From positions 9,668,875 to 9,732,874 of the forward strand of contig OZ234495.1 of the NCBI GenBank assembly GCA_965153455.1: a DNA stretch of 64,000 bases. Reading direction: 5' to 3'. Positions 46,483 through 57,904 of this stretch are shown piece after piece. A program made the position numbers and the translations under genes. Source of the stretch: Sphagnum compactum (taxonomy: Eukaryota > Bryophyta > Sphagnopsida > Sphagnales). Numbering within the stretch: position 1 is the stretch's first letter; every line of letters starts with the position of its first letter. The notes below the pieces were generated by a model, which saw only the letters and a list, made by a program, of their open reading frames with translations, was not told the DNA's origin and did not search any database.

Positions 46483-46749
46483 TGTTATGGACCGACTACA
46501 AACAAGTGGAGAATTACAAGACAAGACAAGCTTTATTGACCCATCAACTGGTGTTGATCTGCTGAAGGGTTGTTCCCCAGACTATCTCCTTTTATAACCC
46601 TGAGCCATACTAGTCCCAAAATATCCTAGGCCATGATATTGCCAAAAGTATCCCAAAATATCCTAGGCCATGATATTGCCAAAAGTATCCCAAAATATCC
46701 TAGGACATGACATTGCCAAAAGTATCCCAAAATATCCTAGGCCATGACA
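46483..46749 (-). repeat. 5' LTR, copy 2
   Basis: 267 bp. On the minus strand TATAAAA runs 46596-46590 and the predicted start is 46563, again 33 nt downstream. U3 carries the same four 37-bp repeat units as copy 1. Confidence 0.95.
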
Positions 46750-46810
46750 CTTAGCCTTAAAAACAAAACATAAAATGAAATAACAATATTTACATGCTTA
46801 TTTTTTAGCC

Positions 46811-46959
46811 CACCTACCTACCTACTTTAGTAGGTTAATAGGTAGGTACATAAGTTTTAATTATTTATTCATATAAATAGGTAAGTAGGTACGTAACCTA
46901 GGTAGGTAAGTATGTCCTACCTACCTAATTTTACCTATTTACCTACCTACCTACTTACT
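46811..46959. repeat. Degenerate (TACC)n / (GGTA)n tract
   Basis: CCTACCTACCTAC and GTAGGTTAATAGGTAGGTAC alternate on both strands, so the tract can fold on itself. The same tetranucleotide typifies repeat family A, but the A core motifs are absent. Confidence 0.7.
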
Positions 46960-47461
46960 CAAATAAATATTCTTTTTTCTCCAAAATATTATATATATTC
47001 CACATGACAGGTTTTGATTGTGCCATGTGTCACAATGTATGACCATCTAAAATGAATGTTCATACTGAATGGCCAAGATCGATGTTTGAAAAATAAATGA
47101 ATTCTCACCAAAAATTCTTCATAGTGCCACATGATGGATTTTGGTATTACCAAGTGGCATTATCACAAGTCATTGGAATTTGATGGCATGGATTTTTTCA
47201 ACATTTAAAATCATTGTTTTCAAATTACCCTAATCTAAATCCATGTGGCAAACATAGTGTGGATATTTGATAGTTTTACAATTAATTGCAAAAAAAAAAT
47301 AAAATTTGCAAATGTTATATGAATGGTCAAAGGATGAACATATATATGTTGACCATATACATCATCCATGTTCCATTTGGTGACATCATGCTAAGTCATG
47401 ATTTGAAACTAAATCTTGGGTGCAACTTCACTTATGCCATTAAAGCAATTTTAGTTGTAAA
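46960..47461. other. Unassigned AT-rich sequence
   Basis: Nothing recognised. It ends at the T (minus strand) of the Helitron insertion dinucleotide. Confidence 0.4.
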
Positions 47462-47840
47462 CTAGTGTGAACCCGGTGCATAATGCACCTGTCGAGCTCC
47501 CCCCCGCCCGGTCCTTCCCATTGCCCACTCCGGTTCTTTACCCCGTCGACCCCCCCCCGTCCTTCGCATTTTCCACTCCGATTCTTTAACCCGTTGATCC
47601 CCCCCCCCCGTTCCCCTGTTATATATAATTAACTTCCCGCCCCGTGCTGGCCCCCCCCGCCCGTGCTGGCCCCCCCCGCCCGTGCTGGCCCCCTCCCGCC
47701 CCGTTACCAAGCCCTGTCATAGAAAATGCATTGCCCGGTTCTGCCATAGAAAATGCAAAGGCCGGTTCTGCCATAGAATTGCAGCAGAATTGTCGTGTCA
47801 GACAGACGCACAGACAAACTTACTGAATTAATATATAAGA
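47462..47840 (-). mobile_element. Non-autonomous Helitron (379 bp) with C-rich core
   Basis: On the minus strand the unit begins TCTTATATATTAATTCAG, preceded by A. It ends with the hairpin GGTGCAT-A-ATGCACC, nine bases, then CTAG followed by T. A 5' TC, a 3' hairpin about 10 nt from CTRR, and insertion between A and T without target duplication are the defining marks of Helitrons. There is no Rep/helicase gene. The interior is strikingly C-rich on the plus strand: runs of 7-11 C, three copies of a ~20-bp CCCGCCCGTGCTGGCC unit, and a GCCGGTTCTGCCATAGAA repeat. Confidence 0.8.
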
Positions 47841-48739
47841 TGTTGGTTGTAATTGTTTTATAGTTGCAAATTGGCATTTACTTATAGTGATTATAATAAC
47901 ATTGTTCTTCCTCATGAAAATTGTTCTATAATTTCACTTGAACTTCTCCATCTCTAAAATTACTTCTTCTCTCTCAAATCTTAATTCTTACTCGAAAAAC
48001 TAATATAATGATAATCCTTCCTCACAATGCTTCTCTCAAGATCTACTTAGATTCCCACCATAAAACCAGTTTGAATTATGCTTCATCAATCGTAATCCTA
48101 CACAGCCATCTTCCACCTCTTTCCACCATGTCAATCATTGAAACTACCTCTATTTAGTCTATCCAACAAGGACAACATAGTTCTTTGTCCAATACCTCCA
48201 TCAAGTCTATCCAACAAAGATAGTTCACTTCTACCTTTAATGTTAACCCCCTTGTATTTTGGATTTTGTCCTCAAAATCATGTGCATAAAAAAATATAAA
48301 ACTATATTGGAATTATAACTATAGACTAAAACTACTATTCAAAATGGACTAACATTTTTCCCATACTCACTTATGCAGTTGCATGTGCTACAACAAGTAT
48401 TTCCAAAACTATATATTACTATCCTTCTACTACAGTTATTTCCTCAGTTTGTAGTTGGTTCTATGGATCCACTTGCTATTGAATATTTATAATTGTCTAT
48501 GTGTGGCCATTATCTCCCTCATTTTCGGATGTTGTCACTATGGCAATTGTTGTAACAAACTTTATTGATGGAGATATTCTAATTATTATGGCATCCTTAG
48601 TTGACCTTGTTTGGGCAGATACTTGTTGCGTTTCCTCTTACACTGCTATATGTTGATATCGACATTTTCCTGCTTAGGTGCAGCTACTAATGCCTTTTCC
48701 CTAAACATTGCATGAGTTGTGTCCTTATGAAGACAATCA
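47841..48739. other. Unassigned; likely 3' continuation of the gag relic
   Basis: Minus-strand translation shows scattered fragments (CKRKRNKYLPKQGQLRMP) compatible with the tail of the following gag, but broken by stops. No pol is seen. Confidence 0.35.
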
Positions 48740-50154
48740 TAAATATTACGTTCAACAAAATTGCAAATGAAGCACTCATAGATTATGGAACTGGATTTAT
48801 TTGCTTCTCCACGACCTCCTTTGTTGTACCAAATTTATTTCCTATATCACCACCAGTTTGCGCTGAAATTCCATTCATTGCTACTTTATTTTTGTCTTTA
48901 AATTTTTTGTTTGGGTTTTCTAAAATCCAATGGCAACGCTCCTTGGAATGTCCCAGTTTATTACACTTCGCACAAATCATATTTGTTCACCTTCCTTTGA
49001 CAACCTTCTCCTGTTTAGTTGGTGGTTCTAGCAATTTTCGATATTCATTAGCATTTCCCATGCTTTCTTCACAAGTAACTACAACTTCTTTGTGTTCAAA
49101 CAAGGGGTCCATTTTCATCCTTGCTGTGGCTACCTGGAAATATGGCTACAATCTTGTTCGAAAAAAAGTTGTCAACAAATTATCGTCTATTTGATGTTGA
49201 GGGTAGTTTCTAGTTTTAGTATGCATTACATTCATAGTATACTTCCACCTTTTCGTCTCCGCCTTGCTTTATCATCGTAATGCCATTTACACTTGTTCAT
49301 TTGTTTGTACTTTTCGGTAACACTTATAGAATACAACCTCCAACTCCTCAAATCTACAAATTGGATGTGCTTTCATAAAATTATCTCCCCACTCGGATAT
49401 GGCATTGCAAAGTGTAAAACTAAACATATTGACAATATTTGCATCATTCTTCTCCCCATTAGTATAAATGGCCTTGCAAAAAACTCGTACATGGGCATAT
49501 TTGAGATCTATTCTCGTGGTGTAGATGGGATAAGGTAAAGATTTCCTACTTAGTGGAGGATTTGGTGTTATAGGCGGTTGGACAAGATACCAAAAAGGGT
49601 ACCAAAGATTCCAAGTAGGCCCTATCCATGGTCCTATTGGTCTTGCAATGTGTATTTTTGGATATTTTTCTCTTGGAGGTTTATTACCACCACTTCATGG
49701 ATGACCATTACCACCAACACCAAAAGGTCTGCTGCCACCATTGCTTGTAAGTATGTTTTGTCCATTGGTAGGAAGCCCACCACCATCTCCAGTCGGGGAT
49801 GGTTTGCCCCTTCATTCATTGTATGGTTTTTCCGGTAGGAACTATTCATGCTATCCTAAGGTTGTGCTTCCTTTTGGAAGGATCATTGACTTCATCTAAA
49901 GGCTTTCCATAATTTGTTACAATCCCAACTTATGCAATTCCCAAAACCGGCTTCGGTGGTGCCATGATGTTAGCAAAGGGATTAAACATTGGAAGCCACA
50001 TTGTAATAACACTCCCTATGCCATTGTAACCAAAACCAAAATATGGAGCATATGGTCTAACATGAAGAAACATTGAACTTAACCTACCGGATTTTGTTTT
50101 ATGGCATTTTTGGTAAATGGAACGTAGACATGTGGAATTACTAGTTCTTTTCAA
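48740..50154 (-). pseudogene. Ty3/gypsy-type gag relic without pol
   Basis: On the minus strand an N-terminal frame (50154-49930) leads through stops and shifts to a retrotransposon-Gag core: YAHVRVFCKAIYTNGEKNDA, NAISEWGDNFMKAHPICRFE, VVFYKCYRKVQTNEQV. Then follow ARMKMDPLFEHKEVVVTCEE and a CCHC zinc knuckle CAKCNKLGHSKERC at about 48975-48930, in the open segment 48980-48783. Gag coats and packages element RNA. Its sequence is unrelated to the chromovirus Gag at 10261. No protease or RT follows, and no LTR pair was found, so it is a truncated element or a solo gag fragment. Confidence 0.7.
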
Positions 50155-53100
50155 GATACATCTAGTAGTGCTAAATGATAAACTAAAATTTGAATATTTA
50201 GAATTAAAATTTGAAGGATTATTGATATCAGATAATGTTTATAATTAGTCAGTACTATTTGTGTAGGCTATAAGACTTTATTAGATCAATAAGGACAATT
50301 TTTTGACTGGTGTGGTCAAAGCATGGTTGGGGTACCCAAAAGGACTATCTGATTTTATATTCATTAGATCCCCTCACTTTAACATGTTGTTGAAACTTAA
50401 TGACAGATTCATATTGAACGTTTGATTTTATTAATAAATAGATACATTACAAAGGTACTATTCTATGCATAGAATGTTAAATTTGAACAAGTTTAAGGAT
50501 TACTACCAAGTCTTTGAAAAAACTCCAAGACTTTGTTTCATGAAAAAAGAAAAGTTCAAGGATTCATAAATAATGTATAAATAATTTTTTTGGCCCAAGA
50601 GTTTTTCCACAAACACCTTATGTGTTAATATGTATGAAATGTATGAATGTGAGAAGAATTAAATGTCTTATTGTAATGTAAAAAGTTTCAAAAAATCAAA
50701 TTTCTAGGATTTTTTTGCCATTGATAGAACATGGCCCACATTGGATAAGTTTTACTATTCTCACTTTCATACGTGAAACCAATAGATATTTTAGAGGCCT
50801 ATATAAAATTTGGAACAAAATTATTTCATTTGACATGAGAAAAAAAGGTGAAATGTAAGACAAGTCATGGGAAAAGTGAAGGAAAAGGTGAATTTGAAAG
50901 TCCTTGCAGTGAGTCCTTGGGGTTCAAATGTGGTACCCCAATCATGCTTCGACTTGGTGACCTAGATTTTGATAAAAAGTTCAAGTTGGAAACACATGAA
51001 GAGAAACATGAATGTTAAAAATAGGGGTTACCAAAATTTCTTAGTGGAACTCTAATGCACCCCCAAATTCCTTGAAAGACTCAAATGTGAGTCCAAAAGT
51101 GAAAACATCAAAAGAAGGAGTTGGGGTACGTTCCTTAGCTCACAACACTTTGGGGTAAGAGGGGTGTGCCGAAGCTCCGGGATGGGCACTAAAACGAGTG
51201 ACAAGTGAGTCAATATTCATATGAACATGCACAAACCAAACAACAAGTTGATTAGTGCATAGTTTAAGCACTTTTGGTGCACAGACGAACCACGGGCATA
51301 CTCACCATGGCCTAGACTTAGGGGAAGCCACAACCTTCTCCGTTATAATATCCTTTGTGATTATCCATAGGGCTACACGCAAATGTCATTTTTCCCAATA
51401 TTCCCAAGTCAGGAGTCCCGAAATTCTTGAAATTGGGACTCCCGCCATTTGGAGCTTCATAACTTCTTATGTAGACTTTTGATTAAGGTGAGGTCAAAAA
51501 AAAGTTGTAGCCCTTGTCAAGAGCTTTTCAATGATATGTGACATGCAACCTACATGCACGTAAATCAAGGTGATTTCCGACTTTTAGTGGTTGGGAGTCA
51601 AGTTGACACTTCGAATATCAGCCCTCCTTTTGGCCATAACTTGTGTTGTAAGTACTCAAATGGATCATGCGAGCCCATGTTAGACATCTATGTTTCAATA
51701 ACTTTTCAATGGTATAAGGAAATTTCCAATCCAATGAGTTTTGATTCTTGAAATTACTTTCTAAACATTTGAGATTTCATAGGGACTCTAACTCCCAAAG
51801 TGGGAATGCACTTGGGAATGTGTGGGCTCATTCCTTCACACTTTCTCGCATTCCTGGGAGTGTGAATGTGACTTCCAGGTTACATTTTCGACCTGCACCT
51901 TTCTACGCCCTTGCCTTGGTTGCGAGCCCAAGGTTAAAGTTGTGACAAACTCCTCCTCATTCGAAATATTCATCCTTGGAAACTGCACATTTCATACTTC
52001 ATAAAAAAACTCCTTCCCTTGAAACCAGTGTAATTCATTAATTCGCCTCTAGAATCAATCAATTTTGTTTTTTTTGGCGTGTGGACTTGTTTCAAGGGTC
52101 TCATGGTACTAAAAAGATTTATTTTTGGTAAGGTCCCAAATCGATTCTCGTGAAGTTTTTAGTTCATTCTTGACATGTTGCAATTCTAATGGGTGGTTTC
52201 TGGTAGGTTGTTCAACTTTTGGTTCGATATTTTTTACAACATCCTCCAATTTGTTATGCTCCCCACAGTGAAAAGTCGCAACCTCCTCTAGTTGATCTTT
52301 GGTTGTTTAAGTCGTTCTGGGTTACCTATGTGCCCTACTTCAACACATTCTTACACAACTTGCTCCATTGTTTCTTCATATTTCTTGTCAACACTGTTGG
52401 CATATTGTAAATGATTGGAAAAAAGTTGTAAATTACTCATTATTTTGGTTTTTTATTTTTATTCTTCAAACAACAATAATAAATCCATGGTTTGTTTTAG
52501 TAGAATCAAATAGCTTTAACCAAGATTTGCCCAAAAAGGAACTACCATAACCAAAAATTTTGGATTCAATATCTGTAATATGGTCACCAAATGTTAAGGC
52601 CACCCATTGAACTACCAGGTTTTGAAAGGGATAAAAATGGGAGAGAAGAAGATAAAATTCTTATTTTCTTTGGATAAGCGTTCAAACACAAAAGGTTCGT
52701 CATAACTTAGTAGGACAGACTCACAAACTTTCTACATAAACAAATTTGAAGCAAATATAAGTAATAAGACCTTGCATACAAAATACAAAATATTTGTAAC
52801 ATATGAAGAGAAAAACAAGTAATAGAACTTTTGCGTATAATATTATGACAAAAAATAACAATTGGCTTTAAAAAATACTCCCCTATACAGTCTTTAAAAA
52901 CATAAAGCCTTAAGTACCTTCAAGAAGGATATTCAAAAGAATGGAACAGATAGTTACTTTAATCCCAAAAAAATCAGTCCTAAAATTACTCACTTTAATC
53001 CAATAAGTAAAACCATTTTTGGTAAATCAAAATTGGTCACAAGTTTTGGTAAGCTAAATCTGGTAACTGGTTTCGGTAAGGGAAATTTAGTAATCGATTT

Positions 53101-53754
53101 CAATAATAAAAAACTAGTAAGTAATTTTGGTAAAATTCAACTTTCAACACCTAACTATTCCAATTTAGATACTAAAACAAAGAAAAACAATACAATGTCA
53201 TGAACATAGGTTTGTTCTTTCACAAGAGCTTGAGAGGTTGATTTTTACACCAACAACGTAGGTTTATATTTAAGAATTGGAAAGAATTGCTACCTGGGTG
53301 AGAATGGGACAAGTGAAAAAACATGGGCGTTGAAAGTTGAGTTGGTAGGTTTGTTTGAAATTGAGTGGAACGTACCCTACCATTATCTATTGGTAGAATT
53401 CCTCAATACTTATCAAATTAAAGGGGAGACAATTTATGCAAGAATAAGTGAAAAGATCGTGGCTATAAACAAACATTTTATCACAAATGTGTTTAAAATT
53501 TCCAACACTAGATTAGTTCTTATCAATGAAACTTTATTTTCCCTTAGTTTTAATTAACTAAAGCTTCATGAAACACAATTTACTTTTATATGATACAACA
53601 TTTGTTGAATAATATAATGTAAATTCCATTATAAATGTATTTGATGGCTATGGTTTTAAATGCCATTATTTTCAATATGTTTTAATCAAATTAGTATTAT
53701 CATGTTAACATCCACCCCATTTAAAAATTTAAATGTGTGTTTTTGTTTTCCTAG
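50155..53754. other. Unassigned; part may be a retroelement LTR or leader
   Basis: 51120-52100 is less AT-rich, with text such as GGGACTCCCGCCATTTGGAG, GCCATAACTTG and TTTTTTTTGGCGTG at about 52068. The last recalls a degraded TGGCGCC-type primer-binding site, but the match is poor and no partner LTR was found. 53030-53150 has a loose TTTTGGTAA repeat. Frames at 51255-51482 and 53330-53557 have no recognisable domain. Confidence 0.3.
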
Positions 53755-54215
53755 AACAAACCCCAGTGTCGTTGATGATAATGGGTTTTTTTTTCCTTCT
53801 CCAAAAGTGCCATAACTTCTTTCAAATCTATTTATAAGCGTCATGGACAATAATGGGGGCTAGATTTTTTTTCATTCTTCAAAGGTGCCACAACTTTTGT
53901 TAAATCTTATTGGTGTTAACAAGAATGGTACCTAAATGCTTTAGATATTTAAAAAGTACCTATTGTCATTGATAACAATGGGTTTTTGAAATAAACTAAA
54001 ATTTAGTTTCAAGCACCTTAAGTAGTTTCCTTCAAGCAACTTAATGTCATAGATGATAGTGAGGTTGTTTTTAATATTTTTAAAATTTTCAAAGTGCCTT
54101 ACTTTTTCCCAAAATACATATATAATGTTGTTGACAATAATAGGGGGGGTTTTACCAATTATCCCATGACTTTAAAAAAAATTGTTTAACATTGTTGATG
54201 AAAATGATTTCTAAA
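53755..54215 (+). repeat. Degenerate ~75-bp minisatellite, about seven units
   Basis: The word GTTGATGATAATGGG and variants (GTCATGGACAATAATGGGGG, GTCATTGATAACAATGGG, GTTGTTGACAATAATAGGGG) recur near 53766, 53839, 53921, 53965, 54048, 54129 and 54193. AAGTGCC(A)TAACTTT lies between the words in several units. Confidence 0.55.
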
Positions 54216-55423
54216 CAAAATTTTAAAAATTATTTTGGTCCCATCGTCATATTTTCCCTTATAGTGACATTGTCCATCATTATTAAATGACACTCAAGTT
54301 TTGAAATATTAATACTTGAACAACAAATGAAAATGGATATAATAATTTAAATCTATTTATCTTATAATCATGGATGAACTTCATCCAATGATTTATTTAT
54401 TTAATCCAACTCAAATGAAATTCATCGATGCAAAAATGACATTCATCCATCTGAAATCATTCATCTATGGACACATTCATCCATGTAGGTGGATTAAAAT
54501 CATATTAAACATTAACCTACAAGTTCAAAGTTCAAACTTTACATTCATGCATAAGCCATCCTCTTGAGATGTATAATCAAGGTTGATCCTAAGAAGGATG
54601 TATGCCATTTTGCATTGGTCATTGATGTATTGATATAACATTTTTTCTTAGAGATTGAACCATAGATGCTAACAGACTTAACACTAGATAAAACATATCA
54701 AGCTTCCACATCTCGGGTTAATGCTTTAGAGTTGAAGAACATGTTGCAAAAATCAAAATGCCCTTTCACATCATCCAACAGATCTCCAAGATAAAACTTA
54801 AAGTTGGAGAGGAAGAAACAAGACATGGGCCAATAGAGTGATATTAATTTTAAGGAAGAAAAAGAAAGGCCTTTGCAAATAAAGAGGAAAATTAAGGAGA
54901 TGAAAGGAGTAATCCTAGTTTTGGAAATACTAGCATCATATATGTTATGTCCAGATAACAACCTTAGAAAGAAACATAGAGACCTGCATCACCTGTAGTT
55001 GTTCACCAAATAGAACAAATTAAAAAGTAAAAACCATAGGTTGAGGGTCTTAATGGACAATAGGCTCCACAACTTGAAAATCTAGTACAACCACAACATG
55101 AATAGAGACAACAATTTGTGTATCTAAAACTAGAAATGACTCAATGGTCTCCACCATGTTCACCATCTCCACACAATAGGCACATGTACAGACTACAACA
55201 ATTCAAATTCCACAACAGGATGATAGGCCATCATCCTCATTATGATTGTATGATTTAGGAGCTAGGTTTGGGACCTACGAGAGTGTGATGCCATCTCCAA
55301 ACATCCAAGGGAGATATTCCACTATTTCAAACACCACATATAGGTGGATCTTTGAGCTAGGAGGTAAAGGAAGATTTGTGGATTGCTAGACTGTTTTAAT
55401 ATATAACAAACTATAATAAAAAG
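54216..55423. other. Unassigned; possible upstream part of decayed ORF
   Basis: 54690-54960 translates (+) into lysine/glutamate-rich text with stops (for example KEEKERPLQIKRKIKEMKG), similar in character to the following coiled-coil relic, so the original gene may have started here. No domain is recognised. Confidence 0.35.
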
Positions 55424-56128
55424 ATGGAGCAAACTAAGATTGAGTTCTTAGGACTCAAACCGATGCGTAAGAGGAATGAAACCAAAAAGTTGGAGTTAGA
55501 GGCCAAAGTTATAGCTATAACACAAGAAGTCACAGACTTACAACATCACATCATGGCCATTGAGGTTCAAGCCAACAAAGTACTTCAAGCCAAGGAAAAG
55601 GAACTAGACAAACTTTAAATGGATGTGATTCTGTTGAATTAGAAGAAGAGTACTTTGGAGCAACAATTGCAAATTTTTGACACCATAAAAAAGGAAAACA
55701 TGTTGAAATTGAACTAGGAAAAGGAGGATCCAAAGTATTGGGCCTTGAAAAAATAGGTAGATGAATTTGAGGTCTAACCTGTAGCTTTGTAATGGGACAA
55801 GGATAGTTTGCAGAGTTTGATGGAGGCACATGTCGAGAAGGAGATCTTCAGATTCAAAGAAGAGATTCAAGTTGTTGTGCACTAGAAGGATGAAGTTGTT
55901 AGAGAAAAATATAAAAATCAGGTTACTTGTAACATGTCCATACTTGAAAATTACAACATGATGTTAAACAAATACAAGCAATTGTGGACACACTAACAAC
56001 CATGTAGAGATGAAGGGAGGGGATACCGCATAGGAGATCATGGGGGAGCAAGTAGCTACTCGCCCAAATTGGCCAAACTACAAAGGAAGTCATCAAGGTC
56101 AAGACTAGGTGTTGAGGCATTGTCTTGA
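55424..56128 (+). pseudogene. Decayed coiled-coil ORF with eight in-frame TAA/TAG
   Basis: I do not recognise the family. One frame holds from ATG 55424 to TGA 56126-56128 (235 codons) with no shift but with stops at 55616, 55640, 55715, 55754, 55775, 55790, 55883 and 55994, all TAA or TAG. The text is heptad-rich: KKLELEAKVIAITQEVTDLQ, IEVQANKVLQAKEKELDKL, EKEIFRFKEEIQVVV, then ENYNMMLNKYKQLW, and a basic Gly/Ser tail (RDEGRGYRIGDHGGASSYSP, KLAKLQRKSSRSRL). Such a protein could be a retroelement accessory or captured host coiled-coil protein. Stop positions often fall where Gln or Lys would suit a coiled coil, consistent with CAA/CAG>TAA/TAG change. Confidence 0.5.
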
Positions 56129-57904
56129 GGATTCAGAAATACCCATAGTATTATAAAAAATGCATGAGGGAGTCAATGGTGATCACTAGGTCTAACTGTG
56201 ATGAAAGTTAATGAGGACCTCCTCTTAAGCCCTTCCTAGGCATGGAGGTGCATCACCTATGTATTATTATTCCAGGTCCTACTGGGTTGATGTTCTACAC
56301 ACATCTCTACCAAGATGTGTGCACATTACAACACTTTTTAACAAAAGAGGAAATGGGGAGCACAATCTGACACATTTACATGCTTCTAATATGCAGTTTG
56401 CTTTCCGAAAAGGCAGTAGCTTTTTCCTTGCTTTTGGAACAGAACCCTTGCACTCAAAGTCAAACAGCTCTAACATTCAAAACAATTGGTTTTTTTCAAC
56501 TTGTAATTTGAGTTGTAAGAGCTTAAGCCCTTTTTACAACAATTTTTTCTCTATTCAAGCCTTAGTGACAAATCTGGTCCAATCTACTCATCCATAAATG
56601 ACATAAATAGTTGGACTCAAAGTTTACACAGGTAATATCTTTGGCAAAAAATTCAGCCAAAATCCAGGAAGGGATGATGAGATAGCAAGCTAGATTGAGC
56701 TCATAAATAATCAAGTAGGTGATACCCAATGTGGGACTTGAAGCTTCATTGGTATAAAAAGGATATTTGACACAACAATAATGCATAATGCATCCTAATG
56801 TGGAACTCATAATGACCAAGTTAGTTACTCATTAAGAAAAAAAAGGAAAAACCAAGATGTGGTTCTGCAAGTAAGAATGAAACTTTGCAATTTTTGAAAT
56901 GTGAACTTTGAATTTGAGGATCCTTGAAAATGGCAGGATCTTCAAAGGGATCCCTGCACAACAATTCCAAAGTTAGGCCTCTACTACCCACATATGATTC
57001 CCACCACCCCCATTGGTGTAGTCCGTGGTGCAGCTAGCTAGGGTATATTCAGTATCATTTGATCAAAACTTGACTTAATCTATGTGAAAATTCTTGATCA
57101 GCAAGAAACATGAAAGATCTCAGAAAGCCTCCATGCAACAAAAGAATCAAACTGGAAAAAAAAAATTCCATCACCCGCATTACACATTCAATTGAAATTC
57201 CAAGGAAAAAAATTCCACATGACCCACAGTCTCGTGGTCACCTTATGTTTCCCCGCCCAGTCTTTCGTTCATGGATTGTACACTTTCAGGGATTAGATTA
57301 TACTCTGCTTTGCTTTCAGGGAACAAATTTCCTTTATCTCTCCATTCTAAAAAAGTCTGCATCTGTCTACTATAACCAGTCCCTGCCAGGTGTTTTCCTT
57401 CTTGTCCATGCCTGAGATGAAGATCAGCTGTGTAAGTAATATAACTTTCCTTTGGGAGATGCCTTTTGCCAAAATTCCGTCCACGGAATTGGTGTGGTGA
57501 CCAGTTCACAAGCAGAATTTAGAGGTTTTCTTTGAAGTGAAATTGTCGGATGGCTTAATAAACCTGTTTCATTCATCTTACTTGCCAACAAATCATATTT
57601 CTTTCCATTTATTGGCTCTGCCTATCAGGGAGAGAGACCATGGAGCAATATAGTTTTGATTTGGTTCCACATTTTGAGGAGGGTTCTCCAGCTGTGAGTT
57701 TTATTTTTGGGAACATTAAGGTCTGGGGTGGCAGATTAGTATGTCATTTTCTTGATCACATTACATGACATAATCATAAGGTGATCATCATACTCTTTGC
57801 CAAACCCATGATCAAAATGTGTCAGTTGAACATGATTTTTTTAAAGCCCTTAAATCTACCATTCTAGGCCTCAATGTCATGGAATGGCCTCACCCTTGGC
57901 CATT
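56129..57904. other. Unassigned sequence
   Basis: Contains the partner (about 57660-57705) of the short repeat at 1703-1745. Frames at 56259-56597 and 57110-57415 have no recognisable domain. Confidence 0.4.

Larger units (their letters stand above)
40989..46749 (-). mobile_element. Self-primed-type Ty3/gypsy chromovirus, copy 2 (5761 bp)
   Basis: Same family as 9162-15232, opposite orientation. LTRs are 267 bp and differ at only 2 sites (0.75%). The target duplication CTTAG is at 40984-40988 and 46750-46754. It is 310 bp shorter than copy 1 because the leader has two rather than four 155-bp units. Internally it carries at least seven coding lesions despite near-identical LTRs, implying it was already defective when it last moved, or has lost LTR differences by gene conversion. 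Confidence 0.95.

Noticed and set aside
52060-52090. tRNA primer-binding site (TTTTTGGCG...) of a Tat/Athila-type element
   Set aside because: Only about five bases match the expected TGGCGCC start and no LTR pair was found.
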